Source of the DNA: Tardiphaga sp.
GTDB taxonomy: Bacteria > Pseudomonadota > Alphaproteobacteria > Rhizobiales > Xanthobacteraceae
Direction: 5' to 3'
NCBI GenBank assembly: GCA_014377915.1
Contig: JACMOT010000393.1
Coordinates: 1 to 22,569 of the forward strand
DNA: 22,569 bases
Positions within the stretch are counted from its first letter, which is position 1; each line of letters begins with the position of its first letter. Under the pieces are notes generated by a model. It was not told the origin of the DNA and searched no databases. It was given only the letters and a program-made list of their open reading frames with translations. The translations under genes and the position numbers were made by a program. Of the stretch, positions 15,926-22,569 are shown in pieces.

Positions 15926-17140
15926 CTATTCCGTCACCGGCTTGTCGGAAATATCCCAGTCCTTGCCATTAAAGACCGAGATGTAGAGTGTCTTCATCGG
16001 CGTGTAATTGTCCGGGGTGAAGCTGTAGGTGATGCCGTCGAGCATGTAGGGCGAGTGGAAGTCGTTCATCGAAGATGCCACCTTCATGACGTTGGCGCGG
16101 GTCAGGTCATCGCCGCAGCGGCGCAGGATTTCCGCCATCGTCACCGCCTGGCCGTAGCCGGCATAGGCGATGGTATTGTCGGGGTCGATGTTCGGCAGAT
16201 ATTTCTTGCGCAGCGCCTCGAAGCCCATCACATCGGGATCGTTTTCCCAGCGCGGCACGCCGACTTCCTTGGAATAGCGGATCGCCACGATGCCCTTGGC
16301 ATTCTCGATGCCCGCGGCATTGAGAATCGAGCGGCCGGTCGAGCCCGCCGACAGCAATTGCAGCGGCTTCCAGCCGAGCTCGACTACCTTGCGTATTGCC
16401 TGCGAGGTCGCCTTGCCGGTGGTGATATTATAGAACACATCGGCGCCGGATTTCGCCAGATTGATGAGCTGGGAATCGATCGTCGGGTCGGTCAGGTCGT
16501 AGGTGACCTCGGCAATCACCTTGGCGGTGCCGCCGGCCTTGGCCAGTTCATCCTTGAACGGACCGAGGAAGTCGCGGCCGAAATCATCGTTCTGGTACAA
16601 AATTCCGACCTTGGCGTTGGGCTTCACGCCAACGACGTATTTGGCCAGGATCCGCGCCTCGGTCGGGTACAGCGGTAGCCCGGCCATCGTCCATTTGTTG
16701 TTCTTGGGATCGTTCCACTTCGAGGCGCCGGTATTGAGCAGCAGCTGCGGGACGCCCTTGGAATTGAGATATTTGTGCACGGCGGTCTGTGGCGCGGTAC
16801 CCAGCGACCCGAACAGCGCCAGCACCTCTTCCTGCTCGACCAGCCGGCGGGTGGCCTCCACCGCCTTCGGCGCGCTGTAGGCGTCGTCCATGGTGAAGAA
16901 CTTGATCTTGCGGCCGTTGATGCCACCCTTCTCGTTCAGCATCTGGAAATAGGCTTCGCCGACCCGGCCGAGCACGCCATAGAGCGAACCGGGGCCGGAA
17001 TGCGGCACGGTCTGGCCGAGCTTGATCTCGGTGTCGCTGGCGCCGGGATCGTATTTCTTGTCGGCGGCAACGGCTTGGCTGGCGATCAGCGGCGCGACGA
17101 TCGCCGCGACCCAACAAAGGGAACTGTGACGCGAAGGCAT
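15926..17140 (-). CDS. ABC-transporter substrate-binding protein, branched-chain amino acid type
   Basis: The 404-residue protein has a cleavable signal peptide (MPSRHSSLCWVAAIVAPLIASQAVA, mature end near residue 26). A type 1 periplasmic binding fold follows: TEIKLGQTVPHSGPGSLYGVLGRVGEAYFQMLNEKGGINGRKIKF, then VGILYQNDDFGRDFLGPFKDEL and IAYAGYGQAVTMAEIL. This is the LivJ/Peripla_BP_6 group, large in rhizobia, whose ligands range from branched-chain amino acids to aromatic acids and amides. The start has GGGAGA 7 bases upstream. No permease or ATPase gene is adjacent, so it is an orphan binding protein that must use a transporter encoded elsewhere. The ligand cannot be inferred. Confidence 0.93.
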   Translation of the reverse strand: MPSRHSSLCWVAAIVAPLIASQAVAADKKYDPGASDTEIKLGQTVPHSGPGSLYGVLGRVGEAYFQMLNEKGGINGRKIKFFTMDDAYSAPKAVEATRRLVEQEEVLALFGSLGTAPQTAVHKYLNSKGVPQLLLNTGASKWNDPKNNKWTMAGLPLYPTEARILAKYVVGVKPNAKVGILYQNDDFGRDFLGPFKDELAKAGGTAKVIAEVTYDLTDPTIDSQLINLAKSGADVFYNITTGKATSQAIRKVVELGWKPLQLLSAGSTGRSILNAAGIENAKGIVAIRYSKEVGVPRWENDPDVMGFEALRKKYLPNIDPDNTIAYAGYGQAVTMAEILRRCGDDLTRANVMKVASSMNDFHSPYMLDGITYSFTPDNYTPMKTLYISVFNGKDWDISDKPVTE

Positions 17141-17498
17141 GAGGTTTCTCCCTGAACCGGACTCCGCTTGGTGCGGGCCGTTTTTTTTCGAGCCGCCAGG
17201 TTGGTCCCGACTGGTACGACCGCATCCTGTGCGGGCCGATCAAGGTTGGCAATCCCTTCGCAGCGTTGCGACATCGTGCCGCCGCGAATCGCCATGCGTT
17301 GGTCCGCGGGATGCACGCCAGGGAAGAGACTGATGGTAAAACCCGACGAAATAATTTGCTGACGGTATCCAGAGGCCGTAACGGAACGTTTTTCGGACAT
17401 AAGCCGCCCCGCAATGTCAAGCAGTGTGGCCTGCCAGATACAGCCAATTCGCAACGATTCCCGTAGTCTAAAAATTCAATTTGGATTGGGGTTTGACC
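17141..17498. other. 358-bp divergent intergenic region
   Basis: This region separates the substrate-binding protein (minus) and outer-membrane protein (plus) genes, so both promoters should lie here. I see a run of eight T (17181-17188) and a direct repeat GTGCGGGCCG (17171-17180 and 17229-17238). The part near 17400-17490 is more AT-rich. No -35/-10 pair is convincing, no reading frame looks coding, and the T-run has no good stem before it. Confidence 0.5.
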
Positions 17499-18845
17499 AT
17501 GAAGCGACTTCTTGCCGGTGCGATGCTCGTTGGAACTGCCGTGAGCGCACAAGCGGCCGACATGGCCACCAAGGCTCCCTATTTGAAGGCGCCGGTGATG
17601 GCCGTCTATGACTGGACCGGTTTCTACCTCGGCGCCAATGTCGGTGTCGGCATTGCCCGGGACCGCACCGGCAGCAACTTCACCAATGATTCGCTTTATC
17701 TCGCCCCGCAGGGCGCGCTCGGCGGTGTGCAGGCCGGTTACAACTGGCAGACCAGTTCGCTGTTCGGCCCGCTGGTGTACGGCATCGAAGCCGACATCCA
17801 GGGCGCTGGCCTGAGCGACAACCGCACCAGCGTCGCGGGTGTTTTCGGCACCACGAATTTCAGCTCCAAGGTTGACTGGTTCGGCACCGTTCGCGGCCGC
17901 ATCGGCCTCGCCCACGGCCCGGTGCTCAGCTACTTCACCGGCGGTTATGCCTATGGCAACGTCAAGACCTCGGTCACCGAAGGCGGCGTGGCGGCATTCT
18001 CAAGCAACCGCACCCAGGGCGGCTGGACGGTCGGCAGCGGCGTCGAAGCGGCGCTCGGCGGCAACTGGACCGGCAAGATCGAATATCTCTATCTGAACCT
18101 CGGCAACAAGTCGGACAGCTTCCTGCCCGCCCAGGTCCTGAACACCGAAATCCGCGAAAACATCTTCCGCGTCGGCCTGAACTACAACATCGGTGGCAAC
18201 AAGGCCTACGCGCCGCTGGTGGCCGCGAACTGGACCGGCTGGTATCTCGGCGGCAACGTCGGCTCCGGCACCGGCCGTGATCGCAGCTCGCTGGTCGGCG
18301 GCGGCAACAACGAAGTGTTCAACCTCGCGCCCGATGGCATCAATGGCGGCGTGCAGGCTGGCTACAACTGGCAGTCCGGCAACTGGGTATACGGCGTTGA
18401 AGCCGATATCCAGGCCTCCAGCCAGAAGGACAACAAGACCACCGTTGCCCTCGGCAACACCGCTTATGACGCCAAGCTGCCGTGGTTCGGCACCGTGCGC
18501 GGCCGTCTCGGCTACTCGGTCGGTCAGACCCTGTTCTACGCCACCGGCGGTTACGCTTATGGCGGTGTGAAGACCAAGATCAACACCGGCGGCGTCCAGG
18601 TGGCGAACATCTCCAACACCCAGGACGGCTATGCCGTCGGCGGTGGCATCGAGACCCCGTTCAAGCTGCTCGGCCTGTTCGGACCGAGCTGGACCTCGAA
18701 GACGGAATACCTTTATGTCGATCTCGGCTCTGCCTCGAACGTCATTCCGGGAACGACCGCTGTCTCCACCAGCAGCGTGACCGAGCACATCTTCCGCACC
18801 GGCCTGAACTACCGCTTCAACAGCCCGATCGTCGCGAAGTACTGA
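17499..18845 (+). CDS. Double-length Omp31-type outer-membrane beta-barrel protein
   Basis: The 448-residue protein has a signal peptide (MKRLLAGAMLVGTAVSAQA) and two homologous halves. Half one (about 35-235) starts YDWTGFYLGANVGVGIARDR and ends ENIFRVGLNYNI. Half two (about 240-440) starts AANWTGWYLGGNVGSGTGRDR and ends EHIFRTGLNYRF. Landmarks repeat in order: GGVQAGYNWQ, YGIEADIQ/YGVEADIQ, WFGTVRGRIG/WFGTVRGRLG, TGGYAYGNVKT/TGGYAYGGVKT and KIEYLYLNLG/KTEYLYVDLG. Each half has the length of an ordinary Omp25/Omp31 8-strand barrel, so this is either two barrels in tandem or one larger barrel of about 16 strands. ATG 17499 is chosen because the signal peptide begins there. It is expected to be abundant in the outer membrane and ends in a strong terminator. 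Confidence 0.9.
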   Translation: MKRLLAGAMLVGTAVSAQAADMATKAPYLKAPVMAVYDWTGFYLGANVGVGIARDRTGSNFTNDSLYLAPQGALGGVQAGYNWQTSSLFGPLVYGIEADIQGAGLSDNRTSVAGVFGTTNFSSKVDWFGTVRGRIGLAHGPVLSYFTGGYAYGNVKTSVTEGGVAAFSSNRTQGGWTVGSGVEAALGGNWTGKIEYLYLNLGNKSDSFLPAQVLNTEIRENIFRVGLNYNIGGNKAYAPLVAANWTGWYLGGNVGSGTGRDRSSLVGGGNNEVFNLAPDGINGGVQAGYNWQSGNWVYGVEADIQASSQKDNKTTVALGNTAYDAKLPWFGTVRGRLGYSVGQTLFYATGGYAYGGVKTKINTGGVQVANISNTQDGYAVGGGIETPFKLLGLFGPSWTSKTEYLYVDLGSASNVIPGTTAVSTSSVTEHIFRTGLNYRFNSPIVAKY

Positions 18846-18869
18846 TCTCCGCAACCTCGCAATTACGGA

Positions 18870-18900
18870 AACCCCGGCCTCACGGCCGGGGTTTTTGTTT
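18870..18900 (+). terminator. Intrinsic terminator after the porin gene
   Basis: A perfect 10-bp stem, AACCCCGGCC (18870-18879) with GGCCGGGGTT (18884-18893), has a TCAC loop and is followed by TTTGTTT. It lies 24 bp after the porin stop codon and is the clearest Rho-independent terminator in the window. Confidence 0.93.
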
Positions 18901-18927
18901 GTCCAGGTTTGCTTGAGGCTCTCCCGA

Positions 18928-19008
18928 CCATTGCGCGGAGCAATAGCGACGAAGCAATCCAGTCCTTCTTCTTGACCTTCTGGATTACTTCGCTTCGCTC
19001 GCAATGAC
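18928..19008. repeat. Palindromic repeat, class A, copy 4
   Basis: CCATTGCGCGGAGCAATAGCGACGAAGCAATCCAG at the left pairs in parts with CTGGATTACTTCGCTTCGCTCGCAATGAC at the right. Both arms have drifted. It lies between the convergent ends of the porin and methyltransferase genes, beyond the terminator. With copy 3 it brackets the 15.9-18.9 kb genes, though such brackets are common with dispersed repeats. Confidence 0.82.
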
Positions 19009-19043
19009 GAACCTGTCGACCGCGTTTCGCGGCCGTTTGCGCG

Positions 19044-19952
19044 TCAGCTCTTGATCGCCACGGCGACCATGCCCGGCACCGGGACATGGCCCTCGTTGCG
19101 GGTCGAGATGTGATCGAGCTGGCTCAGCGTCAGCCCGGCCGCCGAGATCGACTGGCGCACATAATCGGCGCTGTAGGCGTAGCGCAGGCCTGCGCCGAGG
19201 ATCACGCCAAAACCGTCATGGCTCTCGGCGGTAAACGCCAGCAGCCCGCCGGGCGCCAGCACGCGCGCCACCTCAGCCAGCACCGGCGCCAGGTCATGCA
19301 GATAGATCAGCACGTCAGCCGCCAGCACCAGGTCGGCGCTGGCATCGGGCCGGCGGCTAAGGCCGTCGACGAGCTCGGCGACTTCCAGCTCGGCATAAAA
19401 CCCACCGTTGCGGGCGCGCTCGATCATCCGCGGCGACAGATCGATGCCGATGATCTCGCCGGTCTGCCCGGCGAAGGCGGCGCCCGCCAGACCCGTGCCG
19501 CAGCCGAGATCGATGGCCCGCTTGAACTGCATCGCCCGGTCACTCGCGGCGCAGGTGGCCAGTACCGCCTTGAACAACACCGCGGGACCGCGATAGCCCA
19601 GCGTCTCGACCAGGGCGGTCTCGAATTTCGGCGCGTATTGATCGAACAGCGCTGTGACATAGGTCGGCGGCATGGTGGCAAGTTGGGCAGCGCCGAGCCG
19701 CATCAGCCGCAGACCGGCGCCGTTGCGATCGCCGGCATCGGTATCCCGCGCATGGCCAAAGGCGATGATCGCGCCTTTGAGATCACCGAGCTGCTCGCGG
19801 ACCTCGCCGAGCGTGAACCAGGCGGTGGCGAAGCCGGGCGCGAGGTCGGTGGCCTGCACGAACAGGTCCTCGGCGGCGACCAGGTCGCCCTGCACCTGCA
19901 GGTCTCGGGCGTAATCGAAACGCCGGTCGGCGTTCATATCGCCGGATGACAT
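19044..19952 (-). CDS. TPR-containing class I SAM-dependent methyltransferase
   Basis: The 302-residue protein has an N-terminal pair of TPR-like helices (DYARDLQVQGDLVAAEDLFVQATDLAPGFATAWFTLGEVREQLGDLKGAIIAFGHA, about 13-68). A Rossmann methyltransferase domain follows: motif I AIDLGCGTGLAG (146-157), acidic motif IIGIDLSPRMIERAR, motif IV-like DLVLAADVLIYLHDL, then VLAPGGLLAFTAE. The substrate is unknown; TPR-fused methyltransferases usually modify proteins or small metabolites. Starts at 19997, 19970, 19952 and 19937 are all in frame without a clear ribosome site. I chose 19952 because it fits family N-termini from memory and leaves about 96 bp for promoters facing the exonuclease gene. 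Its divergent placement beside the exonuclease gene gives no firm functional link. Confidence 0.85.
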   Translation of the reverse strand: MSSGDMNADRRFDYARDLQVQGDLVAAEDLFVQATDLAPGFATAWFTLGEVREQLGDLKGAIIAFGHARDTDAGDRNGAGLRLMRLGAAQLATMPPTYVTALFDQYAPKFETALVETLGYRGPAVLFKAVLATCAASDRAMQFKRAIDLGCGTGLAGAAFAGQTGEIIGIDLSPRMIERARNGGFYAELEVAELVDGLSRRPDASADLVLAADVLIYLHDLAPVLAEVARVLAPGGLLAFTAESHDGFGVILGAGLRYAYSADYVRQSISAAGLTLSQLDHISTRNEGHVPVPGMVAVAIKS

Positions 19953-20048
19953 GAACAAGCGCGCAGGCATATGGGAACCGATCGGAAGGCGGGGCATTCG
20001 TCAGATCAGCCGACTCGAATGAACCCCGCAGCGACCTATATAGACCAG

Positions 20049-21089
20049 ATGCGCCCGCAAGACATTCTAATCCCCGTTCCCGCCGGACTGTGCTGCAAGC
20101 CCGGCGGCTTCCATATCGACCCCGTCCGTCCGGTGGAGCGCGCCGTGATCACCCACGGCCATTCCGACCACGCCCGGCCCGGCCATGACCATGTGCTGGC
20201 GACGCAGGAAACGCTCGACATGATGCGGCTGCGCTATGGCGAGAATTTCGCCGGCTCGACGCAGGTGATTGCCTATGGCGAAAGTCTGCGGCTCGGCGAC
20301 GTGACAATCAAATGCCATCCCGCCGGCCATGTGCTGGGATCGGCACAGATCGCAGTGACCTGCGAGAATATCTGCATCGTGGCGTCGGGCGACTACAAGG
20401 ACGCCGCCGATCCGACCTGCACGCCGTTCGAGGTGGTGCCGTGCGACGTGTTCATCACCGAGGCCACCTTCGGCCTGCCCGTGTTCCGTCATGGCGACGC
20501 AGCCCTCGAGATCAACAAGCTGCTGGCCTCGGTGGCGCTGTTCCCCGAACGCGCCCACCTGGTCGGCGCCTATTCGCTCGGCAAGGCGCAGCGGGTCATC
20601 AAACTGATCCGCCAGGCCGGCTATGACGCGCCGATCTATCTGCACGGCGCGATGGAGAAGATCACCCGCTATTACGAAAGCCGTGGCATCGACCTTGGCG
20701 ACCTGCGCATGGTGAAGGGCATGAAAAAGGCCGAGCTCGCCGGCACCATCACGCTGGCGCCGCCCTCGGCAACCACCGACGTATGGAAGCGGCGCTTTCC
20801 CGATCCGGTGACGGCGTTTGCCTCTGGCTGGATGCGGGTGCGCGCCCGCGCCCGGCAGCGCGGTGTCGAGCTGCCGCTGATCATCTCCGACCATGCCGAC
20901 TGGGAAGGGCTGATCGCCACCATCGGCGCCACCGGCGCCGGCGAAATCTGGGTCACCCATGGCCAGGAAGACGCGCTGGTGCACTGGTGCCAGAGCAAGG
21001 GATTGATCGCACGGCCTCTCGCATTGGTCGGCTACGGCGACGAAGAAGAGCAAGAAGCGCTGCCCGCGAGCGAGAGCGTCGAGGCATGA
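20049..21089 (+). CDS. Ligase-associated exonuclease, metallo-beta-lactamase/beta-CASP fold
   Basis: The 346-residue enzyme has the zinc-binding HGHSDH (36-41) after DPVRPVERAVIT, then HPAGHVLGSAQI, SGDYKDA, TEATFGLP, AYSLGKAQRV and a late ISDHADW. This order is typical of SNM1/CPSF-like nucleases. It matches the exonuclease of the ligase-associated repair set (TIGR04122). Relatives trim DNA ends before ligation, and Mn or Zn is expected at the active site. I prefer the ATG at 20049 (MRPQDILIPVPAGL), which matches the usual N-terminus; 20019 and 19971 are in frame but unsupported. The stop overlaps the ligase ATG (ATGA), so the two are translationally coupled. Confidence 0.92.
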   Translation: MRPQDILIPVPAGLCCKPGGFHIDPVRPVERAVITHGHSDHARPGHDHVLATQETLDMMRLRYGENFAGSTQVIAYGESLRLGDVTIKCHPAGHVLGSAQIAVTCENICIVASGDYKDAADPTCTPFEVVPCDVFITEATFGLPVFRHGDAALEINKLLASVALFPERAHLVGAYSLGKAQRVIKLIRQAGYDAPIYLHGAMEKITRYYESRGIDLGDLRMVKGMKKAELAGTITLAPPSATTDVWKRRFPDPVTAFASGWMRVRARARQRGVELPLIISDHADWEGLIATIGATGAGEIWVTHGQEDALVHWCQSKGLIARPLALVGYGDEEEQEALPASESVEA

Positions 21090-22569
21090 ACCGCTTCGCC
21101 GAACTGCTCGACCGCCTTGCTTACGAGCCCGGCCGCAACAACAAGCTGCGACTGATTACTTCCTATTGTCGCGAGACCGCCGATCCCGACCGCGGCTACG
21201 CGCTGGCGGCGCTGACCGGCGCGCTGTCATTCAAGCATGCCAAGGCCGGACTGATCCGCGACCTGATCGCGACGCGCGCCGACCCGGTACTTTTCGCGCT
21301 GTCCTATGACTATGTCGGCGATCTGTCGGAGACGGTCGCGCTGATGTGGCCCTCCGCGCCTCGCTCTACTTCACCTCTCCCCACCGGGGAGAGGTCGGCG
21401 AATGCCGTCAGGCATTCGCCGGGTGAGGGGGCAGGCTCGGAACCTTATGATGAAGGGCCCTCACCCGCCGCGCTGACGCGCGTCGACCTCTCCCCAATGG
21501 GGAGAGGCAAAGAGGGCCACAACAATCCACCGCCGCCGACGCTGACCGAAGTCGTCGATACGCTGCGAACCCTGAGCAAGGCCGAACTCCCCGCCCAGCT
21601 CACGCGATGGCTGGACGAACTCGACGAGACCGGGCGCTGGGCGCTGCTCAAGCTGGTCACCGGCGGTCTGCGAATCGGTGTCTCGGCGCGGCTAGCCAAG
21701 ACCGCCGTCGCCGCCCTCGGCGACAAGGATCCGCACGATGTCGAGCTGATGTGGCCGGGCCTGTCGCCACCCTATCCCGAACTGTTCGCCTGGCTGGAGG
21801 GCCACGCCGACAAGCCGGTCAATCTCGATCCGGCGCCGTTCCGTCCTGTGATGCTGGCGCATGCGATCGAGGACAGCGACTTTGCCGGCCTTGCGGCGGA
21901 TGATTTCGTCGCCGAGTGGAAATGGGACGGCATCCGGATCCAGGCGAACAGCGGGCGTGACGCGCACGGCCACCTCGTCTCGCGGCTATATTCGCGCAGC
22001 GGCGAGGACATCACGGCGGCCTTTCCCGATCTGCTGCCGAGCCTGCGGCTGCCCGGTGCGATCGATGGCGAATTGCTGGTACTGCGCGAACACCGCGTAC
22101 AGTCGTTCAACGTGCTGCAGCAGCGGCTCAACCGAAAGGTGGTGTCGCCGAAGCTGATGAAGGACTATCCGATCCACCTGCGCGCTTACGACCTGCTGCA
22201 TGACGGCGACACCGACCTGCGTGAACTGCCGTTCGAGCAGCGGCGCGCGAAGCTCGAAGCCTTCGTGAAGCAACTCGACGATCCCCGCGTCGACCTGTCC
22301 GAGCAGATCCCGTTCGCCGACTGGGAAACGCTCGCCGCCGCGCGCGCCGATCCGGTCAGCGCGGGCCCCGGCGAGGACGCCGACGCCGTCGAGGGCGTGA
22401 TGCTGAAGCGGCGCGATTCGACCTATCTGCCGGGTCGGCCGAAGGGCCAGTGGTGGAAGTGGAAGCGCGATCCGCACATCATCGACGCCGTGCTGATGTA
22501 TGCGCAGCGCGGCCACGGCAAGCGCTCGTCGTATTATTCCGACTACACGTTTGGAGTCTGGACCGCGAC
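21086..22569 (+). CDS. ATP-dependent DNA ligase of the repair set (3' end outside window)
   Basis: The frame is open for 494 codons to the window edge. The AMP-accepting lysine is Lys279 in EWKWDGIR (motif I). Further motifs are RLYSRSGEDIT, AIDGELLV (III), IHLRAYDLL (IIIa), VEGVMLKRRDSTY (IV) and WWKWKRDP (V). The N-terminal part is the DNA-binding domain of the TIGR04120 type (MNRFAELLDRLAYEPGRNNKLRLI). The OB-fold is only begun, so perhaps 80-120 codons are missing. It seals nicks after trimming by its partners. Between ALMWP (about residue 92) and NNPPPPTLTEVV (about 147) lie some 45-50 residues encoded by a palindromic repeat (21374-21507). The frame stays open, so the catalytic core should still be made. 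Confidence 0.93.
   Translation, partial: MNRFAELLDRLAYEPGRNNKLRLITSYCRETADPDRGYALAALTGALSFKHAKAGLIRDLIATRADPVLFALSYDYVGDLSETVALMWPSAPRSTSPLPTGERSANAVRHSPGEGAGSEPYDEGPSPAALTRVDLSPMGRGKEGHNNPPPPTLTEVVDTLRTLSKAELPAQLTRWLDELDETGRWALLKLVTGGLRIGVSARLAKTAVAALGDKDPHDVELMWPGLSPPYPELFAWLEGHADKPVNLDPAPFRPVMLAHAIEDSDFAGLAADDFVAEWKWDGIRIQANSGRDAHGHLVSRLYSRSGEDITAAFPDLLPSLRLPGAIDGELLVLREHRVQSFNVLQQRLNRKVVSPKLMKDYPIHLRAYDLLHDGDTDLRELPFEQRRAKLEAFVKQLDDPRVDLSEQIPFADWETLAAARADPVSAGPGEDADAVEGVMLKRRDSTYLPGRPKGQWWKWKRDPHIIDAVLMYAQRGHGKRSSYYSDYTFGVWTA
21374..21507. repeat. Palindromic repeat inside the DNA ligase gene (class C-like)
   Basis: The 134-bp element has identical hairpins at both ends: CCTCTCCCC-ACC-GGGGAGAGG (21374-21394) and CCTCTCCCC-AAT-GGGGAGAGG (21487-21507). 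Inside are GGCGAATGCC-GTCA-GGCATTCGCC (21397-21420) and the long-range pair GGGTGAGGG (21421-21429) with CCCTCACCC (21458-21466). The whole unit is a nested palindrome. It contains no stop in the ligase frame and adds a Pro/Gly/Arg-rich peptide. Confidence 0.92.

Noticed and set aside
17181..17188. Run of eight T as an intrinsic terminator
   Set aside because: The preceding bases form only a poor stem with several mismatches, and no gene ends there on the plus strand.
15926..20048. Central genes as a horizontally acquired island bounded by direct repeats
   Set aside because: Base composition resembles the flanks, there is no integrase or tRNA, and the bracketing repeats are of a type found throughout the window.
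21374..21507. Ligase as a broken pseudogene
   Set aside because: Codon-by-codon reading shows no stop or frameshift from 21086 to the window end, and motifs I, III, IIIa, IV and V are intact after the repeat.

Overview
The window is GC-rich DNA from an alphaproteobacterium. The gene content, an alphaproteobacteria-restricted membrane protein family, an Omp31-type porin and dispersed palindromic repeats with cores like 'CATTGCGAGGAGC' point to the Bradyrhizobium/Rhodopseudomonas/Nitrobacter group (Nitrobacteraceae). The taxon is inferred from gene families and repeats, not from a marker gene.

Layout. 0-3.8 kb, minus strand: an acyl-CoA dehydrogenase and a thiolase (fatty acyl-CoA degradation), preceded by a small SnoaL/NTF2-fold protein. 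3.8-4.5 kb: a PadR-type repressor gene, divergent from the SnoaL gene, with a 32-bp imperfect palindrome between them that is the obvious operator candidate. 4.7-8.2 kb: a large PodJ-like protein with a cytoplasmic helical region, one membrane span and periplasmic Sel1 repeats. 8.5-10.2 kb: a TauE/SafE permease overlapping a periplasmic/membrane partner (Alph_Pro_TM family). 10.3-12.3 kb: an Nramp-like metal transporter divergent from an AllA-type ureidoglycolate lyase. 12.3-15.8 kb, minus: metallophosphoesterase and Lhr-Core helicase. 15.9-20 kb: a substrate-binding protein, a double-length outer-membrane barrel protein and a TPR-methyltransferase. 20.0 kb to the end, plus: a metallo-beta-lactamase-fold exonuclease and an ATP-dependent DNA ligase cut by the window edge.

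The most interesting system is the four-gene ligase-associated DNA repair set (helicase, Mn-dependent phosphoesterase/nuclease, exonuclease, ATP-dependent ligase). It is known as a compact cluster in other bacteria. Here it is split into two divergent gene pairs about 4.3 kb apart, with unrelated genes and two palindromic repeats of one family in between. Two of the four proteins, the helicase and the ligase, carry palindromic repeat DNA inside their reading frames. In both cases the frame stays open, so each enzyme should contain a foreign peptide of roughly 45 residues. A third palindromic repeat fills the gap between the helicase and phosphoesterase genes and creates a misleading upstream start codon.

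The window holds at least nine palindromic repeats in four sequence classes. I see no tRNA, rRNA, CRISPR array, transposase or phage gene.
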